Origin: an uncultured Candidatus Melainabacteria bacterium
GTDB taxonomy: Bacteria > Cyanobacteriota > Vampirovibrionia > Gastranaerophilales > Gastranaerophilaceae
DNA: 64,000 bases
Assembly: GCA_934717745.1 (NCBI GenBank)
Contig: CAKUZB010000007.1
Span: 1-64,000 of the forward strand
Direction of reading: 5' to 3'
Under the pieces are notes generated by a model, which worked only from the letters and a program-made list of their open reading frames with translations, was not told where the DNA came from and did no database searches. The position numbers and the translations under genes were made by a program. Position 1 is the stretch's first letter; each line of letters opens with the position of its first letter. Below are positions 1 through 9,263 of this stretch, piece after piece.

Positions 1-50
1 GGATAAGGTAAATTAAATTAAGAAAATTAGGTTTGGTTAGTAGGTTTTTC

Positions 51-79
51 ACCTCCCGAAAAGGGAGGTTTTATTTTTT
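51..79 (+). terminator. Intrinsic terminator of an upstream gene
   Basis: A 7-bp perfect stem (51-57 with 63-69, GAAAA loop) is followed by a T-rich tract. It should end a plus-strand transcript whose gene lies left of the window. Confidence 0.85.
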
Positions 80-111
80 GTAAAGAAATGTTAAGCGAGA
101 TAAAACAAAAA

Positions 112-143
112 AGGCAATTTTTTTGTCAAAAATTTCTTTATAT
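112..143 (+). promoter_or_regulatory. Two-box element, site 1 (upstream of 174 gene)
   Basis: Box 1 aggcaa (112-117), 19 nt, box 2 tttatat (137-143). The same boxes with the same 19-nt gap occur at five other places (9904, 19457, 20387, 34203, 52424). The start codon is 30 nt downstream. Likely a promoter of a special class; this is inference from repetition. Confidence 0.6.
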
Positions 144-173
144 AAGTACGAGAGATTTAGCGGAGAGTCAAAA

Positions 174-488
174 ATGTTAACAATTACAATGAATGTAAAC
201 TACCAAAGAAAGTTATCAGAATATAACAAAGTAGTTGCAGAAGAACAAATTGCAAAAAACACTTTAGACTCAATTACAGAAAAAGTTGATGACATCGTAG
301 CAAGTGTAGATTCAAAAAGTCAATTATCAAAAAATGAATCATACCAAGAATTAGTTGCATTCCAATCAGCATATGATGTAAAAGTAGCAAACCTTGAATC
401 TCAAGCAAAAGAATTAAAAGCACAATGTGATAGCATGCAAAGTGCATTATCAAGAGGTCAATCACACAATATTTGGTGCTATGGCTAA
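174..488 (+). CDS. Small coiled-coil protein of unknown function
   Basis: A 104-aa protein that I do not recognise. The ATG at 174 is preferred because GGAGAG sits 6 nt upstream; an in-frame TTG at 123 would lie inside the promoter-like element. There is no signal peptide. Residues about 10-95 have a helical, charge-rich pattern with regular Leu/Val/Ala spacing, so a coiled coil is likely; the last residues (WCYG) are aromatic with one Cys. It is monocistronic: a terminator lies on each side (51-79 and 584-612). It shares its two-box upstream element with five other unknown genes of this window, so it probably belongs to the same regulon. Function unknown. Confidence 0.8.
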   Translation: MLTITMNVNYQRKLSEYNKVVAEEQIAKNTLDSITEKVDDIVASVDSKSQLSKNESYQELVAFQSAYDVKVANLESQAKELKAQCDSMQSALSRGQSHNIWCYG

Positions 489-583
489 TAAATAAAAAAT
501 AGATTAAACCAATCGAGGTAAAGTTTAATTTATAAAAAAGATTTTTTATACTCTCTCTCTTAATATCCTCGTGTTTATTTAAT

Positions 584-612
584 GTCTGTCATAAGTATGG
601 CAGACTTTTTAT
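584..612 (+). terminator. Intrinsic terminator
   Basis: A 9-bp stem (584-592 with 597-605, one G-T pair, 4-nt loop) is followed by TTTTT. It ends the 174-488 transcript. Confidence 0.85.
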
Positions 613-674
613 TTTGTAGTTTTTTATAAAATATCAAATTATTTTAGGAATTTAATTTTCTAATGAGTAAATTT

Positions 675-1907
675 TTACTTCACATATTTTTTATTCACTA
701 ATTCATCTGGCAAAAATTGTTGGTAAACATTTGGTGCACAGTGAGAATAAATGTACCCCTCGCCAAAACCATATTTTGAGGCATCTTTGTAGTGTGCATC
801 TCTCAAATGCATTGGTGGAGTATAATCAAGCCCTTTGTTAATATCACCTAAAGCCTCATCGATTGCCATTATTGTAGAATTAGATTTCTTAGAGTTTGCT
901 ACGTAAATAACTGCTTGAGCAAGAGGAATTCTCGCTTCCGGAAAACCTAAAATCTCAACTGCGTGGTAAGCACTAACCGCTAAAGATAAAGCCATAGGAT
1001 TTGCATTTCCAACATCTTCTGCTGCACAAACGATTAGTCTTCTGGCAATAAATCTAGGGTCTTCTCCAGAGGCAATCATTTTTGCTAAATAATAAATTGA
1101 AGCATCTGCATCTGAACCTCTAAGACTTTTTTGAAATGCCGAAGCACAGTCATAATGCTCTTGTTGAGAATAACGAGTTTTTCTTGATTGAGCAAGTTTT
1201 TCCAAAATGTTTACATCTAAGACTCTTGTTGAACCATCAAAATTACTTGAAAAATAAGAGTTTTCAACAAGATTTAGAGCAAACCTTGCATCGCCACGAG
1301 CCAAATTTACAATAAAATCTACAACATCTTCAGAATATTTTACAGGCTGATGTTGATCTGACAAATAGTCAAATCCTTTTTTGATAACTTTTTTTATAGA
1401 TTCATCATCAAGGTTTTCTAATCTAATTACCTGAACTCTCGATAAAAGTGCCGGAATAACTTGAAAAGACGGATTTTCTGTTGTAGAACCAATTAAGAAC
1501 AATGTTCCATTTTCCAAATGTGGCAAAAGTGCATCTTGTTGTGTTTTTGAATATCTATGAATTTCGTCGATAAACAAAATTGTTTTTTTGTTATTTCTCA
1601 AAGCCTCTTTTGCAGACACAACTGCGTCTTTAATCTCTTTTACTCCGGAAGTTACGGCAGAAATTTCAATAAATTGAGCGTTCACAGTTGAAGCAATAAT
1701 TCTTGCCAAAGTTGTTTTTCCACAACCTGATGGTCCCCATAAAATCAGAGAAAATAATCTTCCGGAAGTTAATAAATTGTATAAAGGTGAAGACTTTGAA
1801 ACAATATTATATTGCCCGAAATACTCGTCAAAAGTCTTTGGACGGAGAATTTCCGCTAAAGGAATTTGTTTATTTTTATTTTCCAGTTCCGTAAATAAAT
1901 TGTTCAT
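675..1907 (-). CDS. rarA: Replication-associated recombination protein A (AAA+ ATPase)
   Basis: RarA/MgsA family of clamp-loader-like AAA+ ATPases that act at stalled replication forks. At 410 aa the length is typical. Walker A is GPSGCGKTT (58-66) and Walker B is LFIDEIHR (Asp114-Glu115); sensor and lid regions follow, and the C-terminal half carries the family's tetramerisation region (ASGEDPRFIARRL and AEDVGNANP motifs visible). No Shine-Dalgarno precedes the ATG; instead TACAAT ends exactly 6 nt before it (1914-1919), so the mRNA may be leaderless. It is divergent from the solute-binding protein with only 35 bp between the starts. Confidence 0.95.
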   Translation of the reverse strand: MNNLFTELENKNKQIPLAEILRPKTFDEYFGQYNIVSKSSPLYNLLTSGRLFSLILWGPSGCGKTTLARIIASTVNAQFIEISAVTSGVKEIKDAVVSAKEALRNNKKTILFIDEIHRYSKTQQDALLPHLENGTLFLIGSTTENPSFQVIPALLSRVQVIRLENLDDESIKKVIKKGFDYLSDQHQPVKYSEDVVDFIVNLARGDARFALNLVENSYFSSNFDGSTRVLDVNILEKLAQSRKTRYSQQEHYDCASAFQKSLRGSDADASIYYLAKMIASGEDPRFIARRLIVCAAEDVGNANPMALSLAVSAYHAVEILGFPEARIPLAQAVIYVANSKKSNSTIMAIDEALGDINKGLDYTPPMHLRDAHYKDASKYGFGEGYIYSHCAPNVYQQFLPDELVNKKYVK

Positions 1908-1913
1908 AGTATA

Positions 1914-1919
1914 ATTGTA
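1914..1919 (-). promoter_or_regulatory. -10 element for leaderless rarA
   Basis: TACAAT with a 6-nt spacer to the rarA ATG, which places the transcription start on the A of the start codon. No convincing -35 was identified. Confidence 0.4.
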
Positions 1920-1942
1920 ACATCAAAAGGCACAAATCATAT

Positions 1943-3178
1943 ATGAGAAAAAAATTAATATTAATATCTTTACTATCTATAGTACTTTTTGCTACTTTTA
2001 TTGGATTTTGTTTAACACCGAAAAATGTTTTAGGTGATAAAGAGGTCGTATTCTGGACGTTGCAAATGAATGAATTTACGCCTTATATGGTAGACGTAAT
2101 TGCAAAGTTTGAATACGAACACCCTGACATTAAAATTAAATGGATTGACGTGCCATTTTCTGAGGGTGAAAAACGTACTCTTGCTGCAATTTTAAGCAAT
2201 AATCCTCCGTCATTGGTTAATTTAAACCCTGATTTTTCAGGAATTTTAGCACAAAAAGGTGCTTTAGAAGAAGTACCCGCAGAACAACTTATAGATTTTA
2301 ACAAACCTTTACTAAAATCTATGGAAATTGATGGAAAAAATTATGCTATTCCTTGGTATGCGACTTCTGCAATTACAATTTATAATAAAAAATTATTTAA
2401 CAAAGCCGGATTTCAAATTCCACCTCAAAAATATGAAGATTATGGAAATTACGCAAAGGATTTAAAAGAGAAAACAGGTGCGTATATTTTCATGCCAAAT
2501 CTTACCGATAATGACACAATGCTTAAAATTTTGAACAAATATGGCATTTCAAGTCCATCAAAATTAACGAGCAAAGAATCTATAGCAATTTTTGATTTTT
2601 ATAAAAATCTATACAAACAAAAATTGATTCCGGAAGAATGTGTTACTCAAACTCACAGAGAGGCGTTGGAAAAATATATGTCCGAAAATATCGCCTCAAT
2701 TCAAGCGGGTGCAAATTTTTTGAATATGATTAAAGAAAATGCACCGAATGTATACAAAAATACAGATGTTTCTTCACAAGTCGTAGGTAAACTTGGACAA
2801 AACGATTTTTCAATGATGAATTTTGTTATACCCAAAAGGGCAAAAAATAAAGAAGCCGCACTTGAATTCGCTTTGTATTTAACAAATGAAGAAAATCAAT
2901 TAAAACTTGCGAAATTAACAAATATTCTTGCGACAAATGAAAAAGCCTTAAAAAATGAGTATTATCAAAAATATGACAATGCAGATTTGATTGCAAAAGC
3001 AAGGGTAATAAGTGCTCAACAATTATATAAAATTGAGCCTGTTCAAAAACCTCAAAAATCACAAAAAGAGGTGAATACAGTTATAAACACCACAGTGCAA
3101 ATGATTTTATTAGACAACGTAAACACAAAAAAAGTTCTTGAATCTGCAAGTAAAAAATGGTCTAAATTAAACGAATAA
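1943..3178 (+). CDS. ABC-type extracellular solute-binding protein (family 1, sugar-type)
   Basis: 411 aa with an N-terminal signal (basic start, hydrophobic 5-23), then the mature fold typical of carbohydrate-binding family 1 proteins: a first lobe starting VVFWTLQ, the INDAIPWYAT-like hinge stretch (AIPWYATSAITIYNKKLF), and a C-terminal lobe with AANFL and KEAALEFALYLTNEENQ. A Cys at 23 lies near the end of the hydrophobic part, but the preceding residue is Phe, so it is a poor lipobox. No permease or ATPase gene is adjacent, so the partner transporter must be elsewhere. AAAAGG at 1925-1930 is a distant RBS. Substrate unknown; sugar or sugar-phosphate is family inference. Confidence 0.85.
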   Translation: MRKKLILISLLSIVLFATFIGFCLTPKNVLGDKEVVFWTLQMNEFTPYMVDVIAKFEYEHPDIKIKWIDVPFSEGEKRTLAAILSNNPPSLVNLNPDFSGILAQKGALEEVPAEQLIDFNKPLLKSMEIDGKNYAIPWYATSAITIYNKKLFNKAGFQIPPQKYEDYGNYAKDLKEKTGAYIFMPNLTDNDTMLKILNKYGISSPSKLTSKESIAIFDFYKNLYKQKLIPEECVTQTHREALEKYMSENIASIQAGANFLNMIKENAPNVYKNTDVSSQVVGKLGQNDFSMMNFVIPKRAKNKEAALEFALYLTNEENQLKLAKLTNILATNEKALKNEYYQKYDNADLIAKARVISAQQLYKIEPVQKPQKSQKEVNTVINTTVQMILLDNVNTKKVLESASKKWSKLNE

Positions 3179-3182
3179 AATG

Positions 3183-3209
3183 CTTTACAGTTAGTAAAGA
3201 TTTTGTTTA
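3183..3209 (+). terminator. Weak hairpin terminator
   Basis: A 6-bp stem (ctttac/gtaaag, AGTTA loop) is followed by a T-rich stretch after the solute-binding protein gene. The stem is AT-rich, so efficiency is doubtful. Confidence 0.35.
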
Positions 3210-3294
3210 CAGTCATGCCAGAACGTTTGGTTTGTAATATAATATATATATAAATATATAGAGAAAATTATAATTAATATTGGGGGAAATAATA

Positions 3295-5757
3295 ATGGAA
3301 GAAACGCAAGGTACAACTATTGCACCTCAACAAGAATATGATGCAAGCAATATTCGTGTACTTGAAGGTTTGGAAGCAGTTAGAATGCGTCCTGGGATGT
3401 ATATTGGTTCAACTTCACAAAGAGGTTTGCACCATTGCATATATGAAATCGTAGACAATTCTATTGACGAATCTTTAGCAGGTTATTGTACGGAAATTAG
3501 AGTTAAAATCAATACTGACCACAGTATCACAGTAGAAGATAACGGTCGTGGTATTCCTGTTGACATCAAACCTGAAACCGGTAAATCAGCGTTGGAAATC
3601 GTACATACAGTACTTCATGCCGGCGGTAAATTTGGTGATGGCGGTTATAAAGTGTCTGGTGGGCTTCATGGCGTAGGTGCTTCTGTAGTAAATGCATTGT
3701 CAGAAAAAATGGTTGTAGAAGTTTCAAGAAACGGCGGAGTATACAAACAAGAATACTTCCGAGGTGAACCATCAGCACCGGTTGAAAGAATCAGAGATAC
3801 TGACAAAACAGGTACGAAATCAAGATTCTGGCCGGATCCTGAAATTTTCCAAGAAACAGTTGAAGTCGATAAAGACGTAGTTGCAGGACGTTTGAGAGAA
3901 ATGGCTTTCTTAAACAAAGGCTTAAAAATTGTTTTCATTGACGGAAGAACTAATGAAGAAGAAGTATTCCACTATGAAGGCGGTATTGCAGAGTACGTTT
4001 TATTCTTAAATAAAAACAAAACAGCATTATTTGAAGAACCTGTGTATATTGACAAAATGGTTGATACAATGAGAGTAGAAATTGCAATGCAATATACTGA
4101 TGCTTACAGTGAAAGCATTTTATCATTTGCAAATAACATTAATACTCATAGTGGTGGTACTCACTTAACAGGTTTCAGAAACGGAATTACTCGTGTATTA
4201 AATGATTACGCAAGAAAAAATAATATCCTTAAAGATTCAGAAGCGAATTTAACCGGCGATGATGTTCGTGAAGGTTTAACAGCAATTGTCAGTGTAAAAT
4301 TGCCAAATCCTGAATTTGAAGGTCAAACAAAAGAAAAACTTGGAAGCCAAGAAGCAATGGGGGCAGTTCAAGATTCAATCAGAGATAAATTCCAAGAATG
4401 GCTTGAATTTAATCCGAAAATTGCAAAAACAATTATTGAAAAAACACTTCAAGCACAACGTGCAAGAGAAGCCGCAAGAAAAGCAAGAGAATTAACAAGA
4501 CGTAAAACAGTTCTTGAAAATTCGACTTTGCCAGGTAAATTAGCAGATTGTTCAAATAGAGAACCAGAAAAATGCGAAATTTTCCTTGTCGAAGGTGATT
4601 CTGCGGGTGGTTCTGCAAAGCAAGGCAGAAACAGAATGTTCCAAGCAATTTTACCATTAAGAGGTAAAATCTTGAATGTTGAAAAAGCAAGACTTGATAA
4701 AATTTATGCTAATAACGAAATTCAATCAATGGTACAAGCGTTTGGTGTTACAATCAGCAGAAACCCTGAAGAAGTTAGTATTGAAAAACTTAGGTATCAT
4801 AAAATTATTATCATGACCGATGCCGATGTTGACGGTGCTCACATCAGAACTTTAATGCTTACATTCTTCTTTAGATATTGTAAACCATTAATTGAGCAAG
4901 GTTATGTATATATTGCTCAACCGCCTCTATACAAAATTACTCAAGGCAAAACAAGTGAATATTTATTTGATGAAAAAGCACTTGATAAAATGTTGAAAGA
5001 AAGAGGTATAAAAAACGTTGCATTAACAGATAAAAAATCAGCAAATACTGTTCAAGGCGAAGATTTATTAAAACTTCTTTCAAACATGACTGCATACTAC
5101 AATTCATTTAACAATCCTATTTTAGGAAGAATTCCTGCGGTAATGTTAAGAGGTATGGTTCGTGCAAATATTCAAGAAACTGATTTTGACGACCAAGCAA
5201 AAATGCAAGAACATTTCGATTACTTATCACACTATCTTGTAGACCACGCAGAAAATTACAATATTTCAGAAGCAAAAGATTACAAGTTAGAATTGAAATA
5301 TAATGCAGAAAATGCAAAATATAACATTAAAATGATGTTATCAGATGATGATTTTGTGTTAATTACTCCAAGCATTATCAAGAGTAACGAATACAAACGT
5401 CTAAAACAAGCATATCCTCTAATCAGAGAATACTTAATTGAAGAATTAAATGACTTATCTTTAGAAACAGATACAGAAACAACTGATATTAAATCATTTG
5501 ACCAATTAAGAAAAATCTTAGATGACAGAGGTTCAAAAGGCTTGCAAATCCAAAGATTTAAAGGTCTTGGTGAAATGATGCCTCAACAACTTTGGGAAAC
5601 AACAATGGACCCATCAACAAGAACATTGTTGAAAGTAAATCTTGAAGATGCAATGCTTTGCGACCAATTATTTGATATATTAATGGGTGATAAAGTAGAA
5701 CCTCGTAGAGATTTTATCCAACAACACGCAGTATACGCAACAAATATTGACGCATAA
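3295..5757 (+). CDS. gyrB: DNA gyrase subunit B
   Basis: 820 aa from the ATG at 3295, which has GGGGGA 7 nt upstream; an in-frame TTG at 3280 overlaps that RBS and is rejected. GHKL ATPase motifs are present (RMRPGMYIGST, EIVDNSIDE, DNGRGIPV, GGLHGVGASVV), followed by the transducer and the TOPRIM domain (EGDSAGG at 433, DADVDG acidic cluster at 509-513) and the C-terminal RFKGLGEM motif. Between the TOPRIM and this last motif there is an insertion of about 170 residues, as in Gram-negative GyrB proteins of about 800 aa and not in the 640-aa Gram-positive form. It partners GyrA, which is not in the window. TATAAT at 3238-3243 may be its -10. Confidence 0.97.
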   Translation: MEETQGTTIAPQQEYDASNIRVLEGLEAVRMRPGMYIGSTSQRGLHHCIYEIVDNSIDESLAGYCTEIRVKINTDHSITVEDNGRGIPVDIKPETGKSALEIVHTVLHAGGKFGDGGYKVSGGLHGVGASVVNALSEKMVVEVSRNGGVYKQEYFRGEPSAPVERIRDTDKTGTKSRFWPDPEIFQETVEVDKDVVAGRLREMAFLNKGLKIVFIDGRTNEEEVFHYEGGIAEYVLFLNKNKTALFEEPVYIDKMVDTMRVEIAMQYTDAYSESILSFANNINTHSGGTHLTGFRNGITRVLNDYARKNNILKDSEANLTGDDVREGLTAIVSVKLPNPEFEGQTKEKLGSQEAMGAVQDSIRDKFQEWLEFNPKIAKTIIEKTLQAQRAREAARKARELTRRKTVLENSTLPGKLADCSNREPEKCEIFLVEGDSAGGSAKQGRNRMFQAILPLRGKILNVEKARLDKIYANNEIQSMVQAFGVTISRNPEEVSIEKLRYHKIIIMTDADVDGAHIRTLMLTFFFRYCKPLIEQGYVYIAQPPLYKITQGKTSEYLFDEKALDKMLKERGIKNVALTDKKSANTVQGEDLLKLLSNMTAYYNSFNNPILGRIPAVMLRGMVRANIQETDFDDQAKMQEHFDYLSHYLVDHAENYNISEAKDYKLELKYNAENAKYNIKMMLSDDDFVLITPSIIKSNEYKRLKQAYPLIREYLIEELNDLSLETDTETTDIKSFDQLRKILDDRGSKGLQIQRFKGLGEMMPQQLWETTMDPSTRTLLKVNLEDAMLCDQLFDILMGDKVEPRRDFIQQHAVYATNIDA

Positions 5758-5791
5758 TACAATTTAAAATAATAAAGTAAAGGAAACTAAC

Positions 5792-6448
5792 ATGAAAAAA
5801 GAACTTATCTTCTTAGGACCACCGGCATGTGGAAAAGGTACTCAAACAAGTAAACTTGCAGAATACTTGAAATTTCCGCACGTTGACACAGGTTCATTAT
5901 TAAGAGCAGCAGTAAAAAATAAAACTCCGGAAGGTATTACAGCAGAAGGTTATATGTCAAAAGGACAATTAGTTCCTGTTGAAGTTGTAGCAGCAATCAT
6001 AAAAAGAAGATTGTCAGAACCTGATTGTGCTAATGGATACGTTTTAGACGGATTTCCAAGAAGTGTTGAACAAGCAGGCATGTTAGAAGAAATTAATAAA
6101 GAAGTTGATACAGGTGATGCTGAATTTAGAGCAGTATATTTTGATATTGACACAGAACTTTTAATTGAAAGAATTGTAAACAGAAAATCTTGTCCAAAAT
6201 GTGGAGAAATTTACAATATGAAATTCAAAGCACCAAAAGACGGTGTACATTGCGACAAATGTGATGAAGAATTAACACAAAGAAAAGACGACACAGAGGA
6301 AATCGCAAGAGCAAGATTTGAAACTTATTACAACGAAACAGCACCATTAACAAAATATTACGAAGAAAAAGGTGTTTTAAGAAAAATCGATGCAAACGGT
6401 TCAATTGAAGAAGTTTGGGAACGTCTTTTAAAGGCAGTAACTGAATAA
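5792..6448 (+). CDS. adk: Adenylate kinase, zinc-LID type
   Basis: 218 aa. It interconverts ATP+AMP and 2 ADP in the cytoplasm. P-loop GPPACGKGT is at residues 9-17, the DTGSLLR AMP-binding motif follows, and the DGFPRS motif lies near 90. The long LID carries four cysteines (134, 137, 154, 157) in CPKC...CDKC, the zinc-binding form. RBS AAAGGA precedes the ATG. It lies between gyrB and map; secY, the usual neighbour, is absent here. Confidence 0.97.
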   Translation: MKKELIFLGPPACGKGTQTSKLAEYLKFPHVDTGSLLRAAVKNKTPEGITAEGYMSKGQLVPVEVVAAIIKRRLSEPDCANGYVLDGFPRSVEQAGMLEEINKEVDTGDAEFRAVYFDIDTELLIERIVNRKSCPKCGEIYNMKFKAPKDGVHCDKCDEELTQRKDDTEEIARARFETYYNETAPLTKYYEEKGVLRKIDANGSIEEVWERLLKAVTE

Positions 6449-6459
6449 AAAATTAAAAA

Positions 6460-6484
6460 AGAGAGTCAAAACGGCTCTCTTTTA
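6460..6484 (+). terminator. Hairpin after adk
   Basis: An 8-bp stem AGAGAGTC/GGCTCTCT (one G-T) with a 5-nt loop and a short TTTT. It is imperfect, so partial read-through into map is plausible. Confidence 0.55.
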
Positions 6485-6510
6485 AAAATTAATAAGAAAG
6501 AAGGATGCAA

Positions 6511-7272
6511 ATGATTAAGAGAAAATCTAGAGATGAAATAAAAAAAATGAAACACGCAGGACATATCGTTGCACTTGTACATAAGGCAATGAAAGAAGCG
6601 GTTAGACCCGGAATTAGCACAAAAGAACTTGATGATATTGCAATGGATATTATTAAATCAAATAGAGCAGTTCCTACATTTTTGAATTATCAAGGTTTTC
6701 CGGCAAGCATTTGTACTTCAATTAACGAAAATGTTGTACATGGTATTCCGTCAGAAAAAACAATCTTAAAAGAGGGCGACATTATTAGTATTGATGTTGG
6801 TGCAACATACGGCGGACTTGTTGGTGATAGTGCTTGGACATATCCTGTTGGTGAAGTTTCTGACGAAGTAAAAAGATTATTAAAAGTTACAGAAGAAGCA
6901 TTATATGCAGGTATTAAACAAATGCGTGCAGGAAATGTTCTTGATGATATTTCAAGTGCAATTGAAAAAGTTGCAATGGACAATAAATGCGGACTTGTAA
7001 GACAATATGGCGGACATGGTGTTGGACATGTAATGCACGAAGACCCATTTTTGTATAATTACAGTGTTGGGGATAAAACATTAATTAAATCAGGATATGT
7101 CATTGCAATTGAACCGATGATAAATTTAGGTTGCGATGAAGTTGAAACATTGGCTGATGGTTGGACTGTTCAAACCTTGGATAGAAAGCCTTCTGCACAC
7201 TTTGAACATACCGTTTTAGCAACTGATGATGAACCGGAATTAATGACAATTATTCGTGAAGAATTCCTATAA
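6511..7272 (+). CDS. map: Methionine aminopeptidase, type I
   Basis: 253 aa. It removes the initiator Met from nascent proteins. The five metal ligands are visible: Asp95 (SIDVGA), Asp106 (VGDSAW), His173 (GVGHVMHEDP), Glu201 (IEPMI) and Glu232 (FEHTVL). There is no N-terminal zinc-finger extension, so it is the short bacterial type I. The ATG at 6511 is chosen over the one at 6505 because the RBS GAAGGA (6500-6505) overlaps the latter. It follows adk, the common order in ribosomal-protein operons, but here it is separated from them. Confidence 0.95.
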   Translation: MIKRKSRDEIKKMKHAGHIVALVHKAMKEAVRPGISTKELDDIAMDIIKSNRAVPTFLNYQGFPASICTSINENVVHGIPSEKTILKEGDIISIDVGATYGGLVGDSAWTYPVGEVSDEVKRLLKVTEEALYAGIKQMRAGNVLDDISSAIEKVAMDNKCGLVRQYGGHGVGHVMHEDPFLYNYSVGDKTLIKSGYVIAIEPMINLGCDEVETLADGWTVQTLDRKPSAHFEHTVLATDDEPELMTIIREEFL

Positions 7273-7355
7273 TAACGAAAAATAAACTATATGCATGATT
7301 TGAAACTCTTAAAAATATAGTTAAATAGAAGTGCAATAGAATATGGAGTGAAATC

Positions 7356-8126
7356 ATGGATATTTTTGCAGTAGTAGGCTTATTTTTCGGTATAACATTC
7401 ATTCTTGTTGGACAAGCAATGGAAGGTGGTAACATGGGGCAATTGCTTCAAGTTACAGCGGCATTCATTGTATTTGGCGGTACAGGTGGTGCGGTTATAT
7501 TGAGTTTTCCTCCAGCAGTTCTAAAAAAAGCAATTGTTCTTATCAAAGACGTATTTGTTCCACCGGTTGTAGATATGGATAAAATAATTCAAGAATTAGT
7601 AAAATTTGCACAAAAGGCTCGTCGTGAAGGCTTAATTATCCTTGAAAGAGAAGCAAGAGGTGCATCTGACCCTGTATTAAAAATGGGCTTGGAAGCAGTA
7701 GCCGACGGTGCAGACCCAACTTTGGTACAAAGCATGATGGAAAATCAAATTAGCCAACAAGAACTTGAAGTTCACAATGCGGCAGGGGTTTTTTCATCAG
7801 CAGGTGGTTATTCGCCAACATTAGGTATCATCGGTGCGGTAATGGGGTTAATCCAAGTTATGCAGAATTTATCTGATCCATCAGCATTGGGGGCAGGTAT
7901 TGCAGTTGCATTCGTTGCAACAATTTATGGTTTATTTGCCGCAAACTTATTATTAATTCCTTTATCTACTCGTATTAAATTAAATTATGCGAAAGTCTTT
8001 TTAGCAAAAGAAGTAATGCTAGAAGGTGTTTTAGCAATTCAAGCGGGTGAATCTCCGGCATTAATTGAAAGAAAACTTCGTTCATTTATCATTGAACAAA
8101 CAGGCGAAAAAGAAGAAGAAGTATAG
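7356..8126 (+). CDS. motA: Flagellar motor stator protein MotA
   Basis: 256 aa, inner-membrane stator subunit that couples ion flow to flagellar rotation with MotB. Four hydrophobic segments are seen (about 1-20, 28-50, 148-170, 180-205), with the cytoplasmic loop between segments 2 and 3 holding the charged stretch RREGLIILEREARG. The motif YSPTLGIIGAVMGLI is typical of the family. GGAG lies 7 nt before the ATG. It is followed after 10 nt by motB, so they are co-transcribed. Other flagellar genes are not in the window. Confidence 0.95.
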   Translation: MDIFAVVGLFFGITFILVGQAMEGGNMGQLLQVTAAFIVFGGTGGAVILSFPPAVLKKAIVLIKDVFVPPVVDMDKIIQELVKFAQKARREGLIILEREARGASDPVLKMGLEAVADGADPTLVQSMMENQISQQELEVHNAAGVFSSAGGYSPTLGIIGAVMGLIQVMQNLSDPSALGAGIAVAFVATIYGLFAANLLLIPLSTRIKLNYAKVFLAKEVMLEGVLAIQAGESPALIERKLRSFIIEQTGEKEEEV

Positions 8127-8136
8127 AAGATAAATT

Positions 8137-9261
8137 ATGGCAAAAAAGAAACTTCCAGAAGAACATGAAAACTTAGAAAGATGGCTTGTTTCATACGGCG
8201 ACTTTATTACGTTGCTTTTTGCCACATTTGTTGTGTTGTACGCATTATCTCAAATTGATATTACAGAATTTGGAAAACTGGAAGATAGTATTAAAAAGGC
8301 TTTTAATGCACCGAGTCTTTTAGAAGGTTCAGATTCTATGTTTGACGGTAAAGATAGTATTTTAGATGCAAGTGCTGCGGATTCAGTAATTGCACCACTT
8401 ATGCTTGAATATATAAGTCAAAAATATGAAGATCAATCATTTGAAGATATAAAAGACTCTATTGATGCAATGAAAAAAAATGGTGATTTAGACGGAGTTG
8501 ATGCTCAAATTACAGACAAAGGTTTGTTAATTTCGTTTAAAGATGACTTTTTATTCTATTCTGCATCTGCACAATTGACAGATAAAGCAATGAAAACTTT
8601 GGATAACATTGGTGTTTTAATTGGTGAAAAGTTTGCATTGCACTATATTAGAGTTGAGGGACATACAGACAGTCAGCCTATTAATAGTTTTCTTTATCCG
8701 TCAAACTGGGAACTTTCAAGTGCCAGAGCAAGTTCAATTGTTCGTTACTTAATTCAAAGATTTAAGTTTATGCCAAATATCTTTACCGCAGTTGGTTACA
8801 GTGATACAAGACCAATTGCCGACAATAAAACTCCTGAAAACAGAGCAAAAAACAGACGTGTAGAAATTTTGGTTCTTAAAAATAAATTCAAAGGCTTAGA
8901 ACACCCATCTGCAAGTATTTTAACTCAATCAAAGAAAGTTCAAACAAGATTTCAAGATGAAAGAATTAGTACACTTCAAGATGTAACTGCAAATTCTGAT
9001 GCTTTACAACGACTTAAATCATCGCAAAAGAAAGCAGTTGAAATTTCTGGAACAACTTCAGCAACGGATTTCTATGCTGAGCCGGAAACAGATAAACCAA
9101 AAACATTGTCAATTAAGAATAAAACTCTTTACGAACAAACTCAAAAACCGGAATTGTCAGTTAAAAATCAAAACTTAGACGATACTTGGTTAAATCCGGT
9201 AAAAAATAATAAAATTTTACAAAAAGATATCAATAAACAATTTGATATGGTTGGACAATAA
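8137..9261 (+). CDS. motB: Flagellar motor protein MotB (OmpA-like peptidoglycan-binding domain)
   Basis: 374 aa. A single membrane helix (about 21-38) carries the ion-binding Asp22 in the motif SYGDFITLLFA. A periplasmic linker is followed by an OmpA/MotB peptidoglycan-binding domain (about 145-250; VEGHTDSQP and NRAKNRRVEI motifs). The last 120 residues are a polar, Lys/Gln/Thr-rich tail not needed for the fold and longer than in classical MotB. It forms the stator with the upstream motA product. Confidence 0.93.
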   Translation: MAKKKLPEEHENLERWLVSYGDFITLLFATFVVLYALSQIDITEFGKLEDSIKKAFNAPSLLEGSDSMFDGKDSILDASAADSVIAPLMLEYISQKYEDQSFEDIKDSIDAMKKNGDLDGVDAQITDKGLLISFKDDFLFYSASAQLTDKAMKTLDNIGVLIGEKFALHYIRVEGHTDSQPINSFLYPSNWELSSARASSIVRYLIQRFKFMPNIFTAVGYSDTRPIADNKTPENRAKNRRVEILVLKNKFKGLEHPSASILTQSKKVQTRFQDERISTLQDVTANSDALQRLKSSQKKAVEISGTTSATDFYAEPETDKPKTLSIKNKTLYEQTQKPELSVKNQNLDDTWLNPVKNNKILQKDINKQFDMVGQ

Positions 9262-9263
9262 TT